Below, piece by piece: positions 1 to 8,337 of a stretch of 30,996 nucleotides of DNA. The DNA comes from JAKSCF01 sp028279945 (lineage in GTDB: Bacteria > Bacillota > Clostridia > Peptostreptococcales > JAAYPU01), in NCBI GenBank assembly GCA_028279945.1, contig JANQMT010000210.1:1-30996 (forward strand). The letters are read 5' to 3'. Position numbers and translations under genes: made by a program. Position 1 is the first letter of the stretch. Each line of letters opens with the position of its first letter. Below the pieces are notes generated by a model. It saw only the letters and a list, made by a program, of their open reading frames with translations, had not been told where the DNA came from and did not search any database.

Positions 1-1286
1 ATCAATTCCTTACCTACCCCTGATTCACCTGTAATGAGTACCGTTGCATCTACTTCTGCAGCCCGTGACACCATTTCCATGGTTGCCTGCATTTCGGAGC
101 TGACTGCAATGATGTCAGGGAATTTTTGATTTAATCGTCTCATTTCCATAATTTCGCTGGAATACTTCTGTGTTAACTCTTTGGTTTGTTCCAGCTGAGT
201 TTTTAAGTCAATCAATTCTGTGATATTACGTATATTAGCAATAACTTTGACCAGATTTCCGTTTTTATCAAACTGGGGAGTTCCGGTTCCTAGAATCTTT
301 TGACCTTTATTTTTACCGGAAGTCATTTTTAGCATAACCGTAGAGGTTTTACCGGTTCTTAATGTTGTTTCAACAGCTGATTTATTATAAAAGCCTTGAT
401 TGACTAAATCCTTAGTTCTTTCACCGACAACTTCTTCTCTTTTCATACCACAGATATGCTCCCATGCGGAATTGACCATCAAAACTTTCCCTTCATTATC
501 GGCAATCATGATACCGTCATAGGAGGATTCGATGATGGATTCAATTTCTTCCAATGAGCTCTTAGTGATTTGAAGTTCATTGTTTAATTTTTCAATTTCA
601 GATATATCCTGAAATACTGCAGTAGCACCAATAATTTTTCCGTCTTTTATAATAGGTGCACGATTCGTAATAATGGTATAACCGTTAATGGTATGTTTAA
701 CATTGAACTGTGGTTCTCCTGATTCAATGATTTTATATAACCCCATGGTTCGGTCAAGCTTTCTAATGTGTTTTCCTATAATATCTTCTTTTTTAATATT
801 AAAAATTCTTTCAGCAGCCGCATTAAAAATAATAATTAAGCCGTCATCATCAATAGCAAGTATACCATTATGCACACCTTCTAATATAAACAAAAGTTTT
901 TCGTACATAGAATAATAATAGTAGGATAAAGTTTCATACATATCACACTTTTTAGTGATATTGACCAATTCACCATCCTGTACAATGCCTGTAATCTTAT
1001 GATCGTGTAAATTAATCTGTTTTTCTATATTAATATCTTTTAAAGAGCTTTCATCTAAAAGGATGACAGATGTTTTCTCGATACATGAAGAGATAGGTTG
1101 ATCCAATGAATCACTATTTACGATAATGTCGATTAAATAGTTAAAGGACACCTCACCAATGATACTTTCTTCACTATCAATAACGAATAAAGTACATGTC
1201 TGCAACTCTTTGAATTTTAACAGAGCTTCCCTAACAGTGTCCGTACCTTTAATGCTATAATTACTCATTTCTTCAAATATACGCAT
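1..1286 (-). CDS. Sigma-54-dependent activator, CBS-PAS-PAS-AAA+ (partial, runs off left edge)
   Basis: This is the N-terminal 428 residues of a bacterial enhancer-binding protein; the rest of the AAA+ domain and the DNA-binding domain lie outside the window. Residues 1-110 resemble a CBS-type ligand module, about 128-230 and 247-358 are two PAS domains, each followed by a charged helix (228-245 and 355-385), and the AAA+ domain begins near 390. The Walker A loop GESGVGKE is at 420-427. I chose the ATG at 1286 because AAGGA sits about 8 nt upstream; an in-frame ATG at 1292 is too close to that site. Proteins of this build sense a small molecule and hydrolyse ATP to open sigma-54 promoters. 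Two such promoters with a shared palindrome lie in this locus, so it is the obvious candidate regulator. The family assignment is firm; the ligand is unknown. Confidence 0.9.
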   Translation of the reverse strand, partial: MRIFEEMSNYSIKGTDTVREALLKFKELQTCTLFVIDSEESIIGEVSFNYLIDIIVNSDSLDQPISSCIEKTSVILLDESSLKDINIEKQINLHDHKITGIVQDGELVNITKKCDMYETLSYYYYSMYEKLLFILEGVHNGILAIDDDGLIIIFNAAAERIFNIKKEDIIGKHIRKLDRTMGLYKIIESGEPQFNVKHTINGYTIITNRAPIIKDGKIIGATAVFQDISEIEKLNNELQITKSSLEEIESIIESSYDGIMIADNEGKVLMVNSAWEHICGMKREEVVGERTKDLVNQGFYNKSAVETTLRTGKTSTVMLKMTSGKNKGQKILGTGTPQFDKNGNLVKVIANIRNITELIDLKTQLEQTKELTQKYSSEIMEMRRLNQKFPDIIAVSSEMQATMEMVSRAAEVDATVLITGESGVGKEL

Positions 1287-1300
1287 AAGCATTTCCTTTC

Positions 1301-1362
1301 TATTCGTCAATATATCATATTATAACAATTTTTACGTAATTTGCATACATAATTGACGAATA
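1301..1362 (-). promoter_or_regulatory. Promoter of the activator gene, bracketed by an 11-bp inverted repeat
   Basis: Reading the minus strand, a TATAAT -10 box lies at 1324-1319, about 33 bases before the activator start codon; no good -35 box is visible. A perfect 11-bp inverted repeat, tattcgtcaat (1301-1311) and attgacgaata (1352-1362), brackets this -10 box. Two half-sites 50 bp apart around a promoter suggest an operator for autoregulation, but could also form a long-loop hairpin. The short gap to the oxidoreductase stop codon contains nothing else I recognise. Confidence 0.45.
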
Positions 1363-1385
1363 ATTCCGATAATTGCCGTTGCTTA

Positions 1386-3326
1386 TTATTGGAATTTATC
1401 ACTTTGGTTCGACACTAAATCTAATTTTTTAAGTTTTTCATTAGTAGGAATGCCGGTTTCTCTATCCCAGCCTCTAAATTCATAGTAAGCTTTTAAAGTA
1501 TCTTGTACTTTGCTTTCGTCTAAAATGCGACCTTTGCCGGCACCATCAGGCAAATAATCCTTGTAAAATCTTTTTGGGTAAGAAGAGTCTTGGCTTTTTT
1601 CACCCTCTCTTATATTAAACAGCTTTTGAAGGTTCCATATTCTTTCCCCGGCCAGCATGGTTTCTTCCGGTGATACAGCTATACCTGTTAAAGTAAAATA
1701 CAGCTCGGATAGGAGAGAAGGGCCAATACTCTGCAATACAGGGGGTCTAATACACATCCCAAGGGCATTATAAACGGATATTAAGTCTTCAGACCACTTA
1801 GACATTTTGGCTATATCTACATCCATAGAAACAGAGTCAAATACTTCCTTCTTAATATCCTCAAACATATCAAATTCATCATACAATTGTTCATCAAAAG
1901 CAAATTTTTCTGTTTTATAGGGAATTGGATTCTCATTGTACCTTAAATTCTCCAATGGGTTACGATTCCTCAGATGGTCGCCGCCACGAATATTAGTAAT
2001 ATTGCCAAATGTCCAGGTTGACCATCGACCTCTAGCATCCGACATAGGAATTTCTAAACCTTTTACATGCATAGCATAATATTCTGATTTAGAAATACGT
2101 TTGGAGGCAAGCTTGGTTCCGTCCGCTAAGATATCGCCTATTCCTTTTCTGTGAGCGATCATATTGAGCATTTCAATGGCTGCATCGGTATCACCCCATT
2201 TAAAATCAAATCCAATTGCATCTTTAGTTAAGATGCCTCTTTGATACAGCTCCATGGCAAAAGCCAATGTGCTTGCAGCCGAAATCATATCCATCCCATA
2301 TCTTTGGCATATCTCAGTTAATTTAACGATAGCCGGAATGTTATTGATATCACATCCTGCGCCAAAACCAATAAGGGGGGATATTTCCATGTCTTTCATT
2401 TTTAAACCTTGATAAGGACCTTCCTCTATTTCTACCCAGTGAGCGCACGCGATGGGACATGCGATACAGGATATATGTCTGGAGCTGAACTTATGAACCA
2501 GCTTTCTGCTTCTTGTTTCCATCCAATTTTCTATGGTGCCTGTTTGAAAATTTCTGCCGGGAAGGGCACCAAATTCGTAGTAGGGAACAGAAGCTAACAT
2601 TGTCCCAAACTTTTTGAATGGTCCATAAAAAGGTGAATGATTGAGGCGTTGATACGCTTTTTTGACGGTCTTTGAAAAATTTTTTTTATCATATACCGAA
2701 ATACCGTTAGTGCCTCGTATGCTTATAGCCTTTAGATTCTTTGAGCCCATAACAGCGCCTAATCCGGTTCTTCCCCAGGCGTCGTAAGGCCCATTTTCTA
2801 TACTGGCAAATCTGCACAGATTTTCTCCTGCTTGACCAATGGCGGCAATTTGAATTTCATCATCTTTATGATGTTTTCTAATGGTTTTTATGGTGTCCCA
2901 TGAATCTTTTCCCCAGATTTCAGATGCAGAAAGCAGTTCGATGGTATCATTGTTAATGTTGATATATATAGGCGTATCAGAGCGGCCTCTGATAATGATG
3001 CCATCATATCCTGCAAACTTTAATTCACTTCCCCAATAGTTGCCTGAGTTTGAGGTTCCAAATAACCCGGTAGCAGGGGATTTGGCCGAAGCTTCTGTTC
3101 GACAAGCAGTTGGTATGTTGGTACCTACCAATGGACCTGTAGCAAAACATAAAATATTATCCGGACCCAAAGGGTCAGCATCTTTTGGAACTTGCTCATA
3201 TATGACCTTAGAGGTCAGGCCCACACCGCCCAGATATTTTTTTAAGGTTTCATGGTCTAAGGAAAGGCGATTAACCGTTTTGCCGGATAAATTAATGTCT
3301 AACATAATACCAGTGTATCCGTACAT
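1386..3326 (-). CDS. Aldehyde:ferredoxin oxidoreductase family protein (tungsten/molybdenum enzyme)
   Basis: The protein has 646 residues, typical for the AOR family, which interconverts aldehydes and carboxylic acids using a tungsten- or molybdenum-bis-pterin cofactor and a [4Fe-4S] cluster, with ferredoxin as electron partner. The cluster ligands are visible as C287-x2-C290-x3-C294 plus a distant C524 in GMCIRPP. The N-terminal domain begins YTGIMLDINLSG and carries the pterin-binding region. The reading frame can start at TTG 3329, but the next codon, ATG at 3326, overlaps the TGA of the ferredoxin gene as TGATG and is better spaced from GGAGG. Translational coupling to the ferredoxin supports a two-subunit or donor-acceptor pair. 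In a butyrate locus it could oxidise an aldehyde intermediate or reduce an acid; the substrate cannot be read from sequence. Other AOR paralogues, such as BamB-type proteins, are less likely but not excluded. Confidence 0.9.
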   Translation of the reverse strand: MYGYTGIMLDINLSGKTVNRLSLDHETLKKYLGGVGLTSKVIYEQVPKDADPLGPDNILCFATGPLVGTNIPTACRTEASAKSPATGLFGTSNSGNYWGSELKFAGYDGIIIRGRSDTPIYININNDTIELLSASEIWGKDSWDTIKTIRKHHKDDEIQIAAIGQAGENLCRFASIENGPYDAWGRTGLGAVMGSKNLKAISIRGTNGISVYDKKNFSKTVKKAYQRLNHSPFYGPFKKFGTMLASVPYYEFGALPGRNFQTGTIENWMETRSRKLVHKFSSRHISCIACPIACAHWVEIEEGPYQGLKMKDMEISPLIGFGAGCDINNIPAIVKLTEICQRYGMDMISAASTLAFAMELYQRGILTKDAIGFDFKWGDTDAAIEMLNMIAHRKGIGDILADGTKLASKRISKSEYYAMHVKGLEIPMSDARGRWSTWTFGNITNIRGGDHLRNRNPLENLRYNENPIPYKTEKFAFDEQLYDEFDMFEDIKKEVFDSVSMDVDIAKMSKWSEDLISVYNALGMCIRPPVLQSIGPSLLSELYFTLTGIAVSPEETMLAGERIWNLQKLFNIREGEKSQDSSYPKRFYKDYLPDGAGKGRILDESKVQDTLKAYYEFRGWDRETGIPTNEKLKKLDLVSNQSDKFQ

Positions 3327-3583
3327 CAAATCCCTCCTTTCGAAGCAGCAGGGGTACTATCTTTAAGTGTGAGGCAGCCCGTTGGGCATATGGCAGCACA
3401 TTGCCCGCAATTTAAACAGAGGGGAGAAAATGTAATATGTGTCAGCCCATTAAAATCGTCCTTCTTAATCTCAATATAAGATTGTGTAAGATTAAATGCC
3501 TCCCCAAAAGCTATCGAGCAAGTCAGGGCACATAGGGTACAGCCGATACATTTTTCTTCTGAAACATCTATTTTATGCTTCAT
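3326..3583 (-). CDS. Small 2[4Fe-4S] ferredoxin-like electron-transfer protein
   Basis: This 85-residue protein has two four-cysteine motifs: CIGCTLCALTC beginning at residue 12 and CLNCGQCAAICP in the C-terminal half, separated by about 35 residues. The pattern is that of a dicluster ferredoxin with an enlarged central loop, as found in ferredoxin-like subunits next to AOR-type enzymes. It overlaps the oxidoreductase gene by one base, so it is almost certainly its electron partner. A good AGGAGG lies upstream of the ATG. A hairpin upstream (3631-3665) ends the permease transcript, so this pair either has its own start site or depends on read-through. Confidence 0.9.
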   Translation of the reverse strand: MKHKIDVSEEKCIGCTLCALTCSIAFGEAFNLTQSYIEIKKDDFNGLTHITFSPLCLNCGQCAAICPTGCLTLKDSTPAASKGGI

Positions 3584-3630
3584 AACGCTCCTCCTTTTAA
3601 ATATTGGACTATAGTAAGAATATAAAAAGA

Positions 3631-3667
3631 AAAGGCTGCCAAATAAAACACATTGGGCAACCTTTTT
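3631..3667 (-). terminator. Rho-independent terminator after the permease gene
   Basis: On the minus strand, arms aaggttgccc and ggcagcctt form a stem of about nine pairs with one G-U, a loop of about 15 bases, and are followed by CTTTTT. It lies just past the permease stop codon and before the ferredoxin gene, separating the two transcripts. Confidence 0.6.
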
Positions 3668-3682
3668 AAGTGTAATTGGAAT

Positions 3683-5050
3683 TTATTCTGCCGCTTTAAC
3701 GGCTGCTTCTTTTTTTTCAGCTAAGGTTTTATTGACGCCGATGATTAGGTGAAGAATGACACCTACTGCCAGTCCCCATGCAGCACCTCTAAATGCGAGG
3801 AATACTGCCATGATTCCTGCAACACCACGTTCTTCTTTGGATTTTACCATATCCATTGCGATATAGGCACATGCAAAACCTTGTACAATAAGTGTTAAGG
3901 ATAATCCTGCCGGAAGTACAGGCTTTAATAATGTTATAATCGGCATTAAGAATCCGGCAATGGCCATAGCTATGACAAAAGAGCCGGCACCGCCAAAAAT
4001 AGAATCCATTTCTTTTCGGCCATGCTTATAACGCTCTGCAACAGCGATGGTTCCCCCTGCCCAAAGAGGTCCGTTTAGAGGGCCGTAAGGAGCAACTAGT
4101 CCCATGATAAGGTTTCTGATTCCGGAAATAACATTAGATCTATTAGCATTAAAATCTATTACTTCATCTTGTCGTATAGTATCTGCATCTTTTGTTACGA
4201 CTTCTGCTAGTACAAAATCTCCAAATGCGATAATGTAAGCTGCAAATACAAGTGGAAGCGCTTTGATGAAATAGTCTATTGGAGGAAATCCGGGGGCTCC
4301 AAAAACAGTGTAGCCTTTGATGACTTCAACAATGTTTCCGAAAGGCGTAAAGCCCATTTCGATTTGAGGAACTGCCAGTTCTCCAACCAAAGGTCCGACA
4401 ACAGCAGCCACGATCATTCCCGGAAGCATGCCATATTTAGCTAAAAATTTAAGGAAAGAGTTTTTGTCCTTTGCAATAACAAATCGATAAGAAAACATAA
4501 TGATATAACATATTAATGCTCCAAGTAAAATGGTTATTTCTTTGCCTTCCATTCGTCCACCGGGTTTTACTACGCTGACTACTGCTGCGATACCTGCACC
4601 TAGGATGATGCCCGCTCGCATAGATATAGGCACTAAAGAAACTAATTTTTTTGCCAATCCTGTTGCTCCCATAAATGTGAAAACAACACCCATGGTTAAC
4701 TGTAAAGCAATAATTGCATGGATTCGATCCATTCCTTCGCCGAATCCACCTGCGTAAGCCAAAATAAGGGGAATAGCAGGTGTAATCCATCCGGGGAATA
4801 CGGGATCGCCAAAAGTAGGATGTAAAATATACAAGAGTCCGTTTAGGGCTACCATTGCTACAGCCAATTCAAAAGGAACACCAAGTGTTTCCTGAAGAAC
4901 CGGAATAGCACCTAATGCAACAGCAACTAAGATAAGTCCCTGAATGCATTCAGGCCACTCCCATCTGTAATGGATGAAGGGTAATCGAAGTTTAAAAATA
5001 CCTAAAGCTACATAAGGGTGCTCCGTGCCATGTTCTCGATGCATTGCCAT
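3683..5050 (-). CDS. UraA-fold (NCS2/SLC23-like) membrane permease, substrate unknown
   Basis: This is a 455-residue, highly hydrophobic protein with about a dozen membrane segments. The layout resembles the 7+7 inverted-repeat fold of xanthine/uracil and sulfate-type permeases. The region DFNANRSNVISGI followed by APYGPLNGPLWAGGT corresponds in position to the NR..G segment near the substrate site of NCS2 proteins. A short basic tail (AEKKEAAVKAAE) faces the cytoplasm. AGGAGG lies 9 nt before the ATG. It stands alone between a 210-bp leader and a terminator. Because it lies between an AOR pair and a CoA-ester operon, it probably moves an organic acid that these enzymes use rather than a nucleobase; that is inference from context. 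The leader (5051-5260) contains no sigma-54 site. Confidence 0.75.
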   Translation of the reverse strand: MAMHREHGTEHPYVALGIFKLRLPFIHYRWEWPECIQGLILVAVALGAIPVLQETLGVPFELAVAMVALNGLLYILHPTFGDPVFPGWITPAIPLILAYAGGFGEGMDRIHAIIALQLTMGVVFTFMGATGLAKKLVSLVPISMRAGIILGAGIAAVVSVVKPGGRMEGKEITILLGALICYIIMFSYRFVIAKDKNSFLKFLAKYGMLPGMIVAAVVGPLVGELAVPQIEMGFTPFGNIVEVIKGYTVFGAPGFPPIDYFIKALPLVFAAYIIAFGDFVLAEVVTKDADTIRQDEVIDFNANRSNVISGIRNLIMGLVAPYGPLNGPLWAGGTIAVAERYKHGRKEMDSIFGGAGSFVIAMAIAGFLMPIITLLKPVLPAGLSLTLIVQGFACAYIAMDMVKSKEERGVAGIMAVFLAFRGAAWGLAVGVILHLIIGVNKTLAEKKEAAVKAAE

Positions 5051-5260
5051 TATAAAAAAACCTCCTTTATATTTTAAAAGAATCCCCTCCCTTAGGTAAG
5101 AAGGGTGCTTTTCATACTGAATATTCTGATAACAAAATTGAATCTGTTTTTTTAAAATACTTTTTCAATTTATATTAACAGAAATATAAAGATTAATAAG
5201 CTGAGATTTAGGCGCTCTTACTGGATGGTAAGGGGTTCTTTTTAAACGATTTAATTTATT

Positions 5261-6721
5261 TTATTTTTTCTTAGGGGGCTCCTTAAGCTCACCGGTTATG
5301 CCTGCAATACGCTTGGCATCCGCTGCAAGGTCTTCCCACTTAGTAAATGCTCTAACTACTAATCTCGCGCCATCAGGCGATCCTCCACCATGCATACATC
5401 CAGGGACACCTGAACCCATGGTTAACCATTCTACAAGTCTTGCTGCACGTGCACGAGATTCACCATCTGTACCTGCGTCCATAGCCTTGTGTAAATCTTC
5501 TCCGTATGTTGCTGATTGGAAATCTACATATGATGGGAAACATCCCGTTTCAGCAATTCCACCACCGATATCCTGACATATTACTTTAGTGTCATATGGA
5601 AGAGAAGCAACTTGAGTTTTATTAACATGAGCTAATAATGGATTTGGAACGAATAGGCCGGATGGATGCTGCTTACCTTTTGCCATTGCGCCAAGACCAA
5701 GTCCATACGTAACTTCATTATTGATTGCCATTCTATTTAACTTTTCCTGGAAAACTTTTTGAGATAAACCATTGGCTCTTGCCATATTAACAGCAGCACC
5801 GCACATTACATCTCCTTGACCCGCAACGCAAGCGCCGATGGCTGCTCTATAAATAGCTGCAAAGTTTCCTATGATAGCTCCACTGTATTTGTATTCTCCA
5901 CACATAAATACTCTATCATTAGGAACAAAGACGTCGTCAAAGATTAAGAATGCTTGAGTAATGTTGCCAACTTTAGGATTATCCCATCCATCTTCCTCGT
6001 CTCTGGTGTCATTTGCACGTCTGGTTTCTACAATGGTTAAACCTTCAATGTCTCTGGGAACGGCTACTGCCATACAGAAATCTTTGTCATCTTCTTTGTA
6101 TCCCATGCCAGGGACTACAATGATTTCATGAGCTGCTGCCACACCACAGATTTGAACTTTATAACCACGGATAACGATACCGTCTTCTCTGACTTCTTTG
6201 ATATGAACATTAGAATCTTTATTAGATTGTTGAGAAGGCTTGAGAGCTCTATTACCTTTAGCATCAGTGATGGCGCCTGCTAAAGCTAAGGCATTATCCT
6301 CAACATATTGAAAATATTTTTTTAATCTCTCGTGATACTCAGTGCCAAGGGCTTTATCCATGTCATAAGTAACTGCCCATAATACGTTAAGACCGGTCCA
6401 TCCCGCACAAGTTGCCCCTTGACAGGTGCCGGACCATCTATATTGGTCACGTTTCATATCGGAATTACCCATTTGATCCGCAATGGTTTGGTTTAATGTG
6501 TTCCATCTATGCGCTTGTTCACCGGTTAGATGTGAAGTAGCAGTGTATATGGAGGCTTTATCCGGATCAAAGGCCATGTCATAAGAGTGTGCTACAGAGT
6601 CAATGTGTAATCTGGTAGCCGGGTCGGTAGTAACATCCTCAATTAATTTATCCCACTTATAGACATTGGGTCTCATTTTTTTCAAACTTTCTCTATATTG
6701 TTGACCATTCATTAATGCCAT
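5261..6721 (-). CDS. Divergent 4-hydroxybutyryl-CoA dehydratase/HpaB-superfamily flavoprotein
   Basis: Length (486 aa) and whole-protein similarity place it in the superfamily containing 4-hydroxybutyryl-CoA dehydratase (AbfD, about 490 aa) and FADH2-dependent 4-hydroxyphenylacetate 3-monooxygenase (HpaB). Matching blocks include GAITDAKGNRALKPS (149-163), VREDGIVIRG (177-186), FDDVFVPNDRVF (261-272) and CMHGGGSPDGAR near the C terminus. Against the Clostridium aminobutyricum enzyme as I remember it, the [4Fe-4S] ligands C99, C103, H292 and C299 become Gln101 with a Cys one place earlier (C100), C105, Tyr291 and C298. Active-site Tyr296, Lys300 and Glu455 appear as Ile, Val and Gly. It is therefore unlikely to be a standard AbfD, though calling it that is the easy mistake. 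It lies 35 nt after the CoA-transferase gene with AAGGAG before its ATG, so a CoA ester is the likely substrate. Family firm; reaction unknown. Confidence 0.8.
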   Translation of the reverse strand: MALMNGQQYRESLKKMRPNVYKWDKLIEDVTTDPATRLHIDSVAHSYDMAFDPDKASIYTATSHLTGEQAHRWNTLNQTIADQMGNSDMKRDQYRWSGTCQGATCAGWTGLNVLWAVTYDMDKALGTEYHERLKKYFQYVEDNALALAGAITDAKGNRALKPSQQSNKDSNVHIKEVREDGIVIRGYKVQICGVAAAHEIIVVPGMGYKEDDKDFCMAVAVPRDIEGLTIVETRRANDTRDEEDGWDNPKVGNITQAFLIFDDVFVPNDRVFMCGEYKYSGAIIGNFAAIYRAAIGACVAGQGDVMCGAAVNMARANGLSQKVFQEKLNRMAINNEVTYGLGLGAMAKGKQHPSGLFVPNPLLAHVNKTQVASLPYDTKVICQDIGGGIAETGCFPSYVDFQSATYGEDLHKAMDAGTDGESRARAARLVEWLTMGSGVPGCMHGGGSPDGARLVVRAFTKWEDLAADAKRIAGITGELKEPPKKK

Positions 6722-6756
6722 TTTTAAATCACTCCTTTTTATTTCTGTGTATCTAT

Positions 6757-8061
6757 TTAAGGTATTAAATAAAGTTTTTTTGCTTCATGAGTCAGATACT
6801 CTCTAAACTTCGGATGAGCAATACGGATGAGTTCCTTTGCTCTCTGTGAAGCAGTCTTACCTTTTAATCTGGCAATACCATACTCTGTTGCCACATAATC
6901 AATATCATTCTTAGTACAGGTTACGTGTGATCCTTGGGTAAGCATAGGCTTAATCTTTGAAATGCTATCCTTTTTAGTAGTAGAGTAGGTAGACAAAATA
7001 GATTTGCCGCCCTTAGATATGGAGGCACCTCTAACAAAATCCAGCTGTCCGCCGGTACCACTAAACTGCTTAGGGCCAATTGATTCTGAGCACGCTTGAC
7101 CTAAGAGATCTACTTCTATCGTTGCATTGATGGATATGAAATTATCATTTGTTCCTATGACATATGGATCGTTAACATAGTCAATAGAATGAAATTCTAC
7201 ACTGGGGTTATCATCTAAGAAATCGTAAACCCGTTTGCTTCCGGCTGAAAAGCCTGCAACAGATTTAAAACGATTGATATTTTTTCGGCTGTTGTTAACA
7301 ACACCTGCTTCGATTAAATCTACCATTACCTCTGCAAACATTTCACTGTGGATACCTAAATCTTTTTTAGATTTAAGCTCAGATGCTACAGCATTGGGCG
7401 TTCCGCCTATACCTAATTGAATAGTGGCACCATTTGGAATAAGTTCTGCGATATAGTTTCCGATGGTTTTGTCCTTTTCAGTTATAGGAACTTCAGGAAG
7501 TTCAGCCATGGGAACATGATTTTCGCATATAGCATCTACTTCTGAAATGTGTATAAATTGAGAACCGTGTGTTCTTGGCATATTTTCATTGATTTCTAGA
7601 AAAATATATTTTGCTCTGGACATTTGAGCGCGTCCTGTACTGGCTGAACCGCCAAAGCTGCACCACCCATGTTGATCCATTGATGAAACAGTTGCGTAAA
7701 AAACATCCGGTTTGACAAGTTCACTCCAATACTTTGGAACGTCTTTATAAAAACATGGCATGAAGTCAGCACGTTTTTCTTGAACGGGTTTCCTTGCATA
7801 TCCACTGGTAAACCAAGAGACATATCTCATATTGTCTTCTCCGCCAGGTTGTAGACATTTGATAGGTTTTAGTGTTAAAAGCAAATGATGTGTAATGCCG
7901 GTTAAATTTTCATTTTTTGCTCTATCATAAAGGGCATCTGCTAAGCCAACAGCTTCTCCAAGCGCACATGGTGTTGCACAAAGTGCCCCATCAGGAATAC
8001 GTTTTACAATTTCTTCAGCACTGCTTAGCTTTTGTTTGTACATTTCTTGCCATTTGTTCAA
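6757..8061 (-). CDS. Acetyl-CoA hydrolase/transferase family CoA-transferase (4-hydroxybutyrate/butyrate type)
   Basis: This 434-residue protein resembles AbfT/Cat-type CoA-transferases, which move CoA from acetyl-CoA or butyryl-CoA to a carboxylic acid through a glutamyl-CoA intermediate. The catalytic Glu is E240 in GIHSEM. The downstream signature QFSGTGGQLDFVRGAS and the C-terminal DYVATEYGIA-LKGKT are both intact. It is the first gene after a sigma-54 promoter and is followed by the dehydratase-family gene. Its likely role is to activate the acid on which that enzyme works, or to release the final acid. A second, unrelated CoA-transferase (ctfAB) sits in the upstream operon, so the two probably handle different acids. 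Confidence 0.88.
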   Translation of the reverse strand: MNKWQEMYKQKLSSAEEIVKRIPDGALCATPCALGEAVGLADALYDRAKNENLTGITHHLLLTLKPIKCLQPGGEDNMRYVSWFTSGYARKPVQEKRADFMPCFYKDVPKYWSELVKPDVFYATVSSMDQHGWCSFGGSASTGRAQMSRAKYIFLEINENMPRTHGSQFIHISEVDAICENHVPMAELPEVPITEKDKTIGNYIAELIPNGATIQLGIGGTPNAVASELKSKKDLGIHSEMFAEVMVDLIEAGVVNNSRKNINRFKSVAGFSAGSKRVYDFLDDNPSVEFHSIDYVNDPYVIGTNDNFISINATIEVDLLGQACSESIGPKQFSGTGGQLDFVRGASISKGGKSILSTYSTTKKDSISKIKPMLTQGSHVTCTKNDIDYVATEYGIARLKGKTASQRAKELIRIAHPKFREYLTHEAKKLYLIP

Positions 8062-8157
8062 GTTCCTAAAACCTCCTTGTTATAAAGTATTGATTAGTTA
8101 AATTGACTTAACTTTGATAGGTAATTGACTATAAGTGTTCGAACAGTTATAGTTTTA

Positions 8158-8172
8158 GCAATAACGATGCCA
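8158..8172 (-). promoter_or_regulatory. Sigma-54 (-24/-12) promoter for the CoA-transferase/dehydratase operon
   Basis: The minus strand reads TGGCAT-CGTTA-TTGC, matching the sigma-54 consensus TGGCAC-N5-TTGC with one change and exact GG-to-GC spacing. The predicted start is near 8147, giving a leader of about 86 nt before the ATG at 8061. The same hexamer TGGCAT is used at the bcd promoter. A palindromic activator site lies about 130 bp upstream of the start. Confidence 0.82.
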
Positions 8173-8268
8173 AGTCTTGGAAGAGTTGATTTTGCAATGT
8201 ATAGGGATAGGAAATGACACAGTGTATGAGCTGTTAATAGCATAGGTGATGCTATTTTAGGCAAAATC

Positions 8269-8284
8269 GATGTATGATTACATC
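8269..8284. promoter_or_regulatory. Upstream activator site, GATGTA-N4-TACATC palindrome
   Basis: The sequence gatgtatgattacatc is an interrupted palindrome with 6-bp arms, centred about 130 bp upstream of the start predicted from the sigma-54 promoter at 8158-8172. Two further copies of the same pattern stand upstream of the bcd sigma-54 promoter. Another inverted repeat, aatagcat-N5-atgctatt, lies next to it at 8236-8256, and its role is unknown. Confidence 0.72.
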
Positions 8285-8337
8285 AATCTATAGAGGAATA
8301 GGTCATGTTTCCTATTTTTCATACTCTATAACAGATG

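Noticed and set aside
688..915. 75-codon plus-strand ORF over the activator gene
   Set aside because: It lies antisense to the PAS-coding frame, which has clear domains and continues to the window edge.
5095..5125. Short stem in the permease leader as a riboswitch or terminator
   Set aside because: Only five pairs, no conserved riboswitch core that I recognise and no T-run in the right place.
5205..5240. Terminator after the dehydratase-family gene
   Set aside because: The cttac/gtaag stem has only five pairs and no clean T-tail on the minus strand; a terminator here remains possible but is not supported.
5261..6721. Naming the gene abfD outright
   Set aside because: Overall similarity is good but key ligand and catalytic residues differ, so the symbol would assert a reaction the sequence does not support.
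8294..8317. Hairpin with T-run between etfA and the CoA-transferase promoter
   Set aside because: The pairing and T-run favour the plus strand, but no plus-strand gene precedes it; on the minus strand the G-U pairs become A-C mismatches and there is no T-run.
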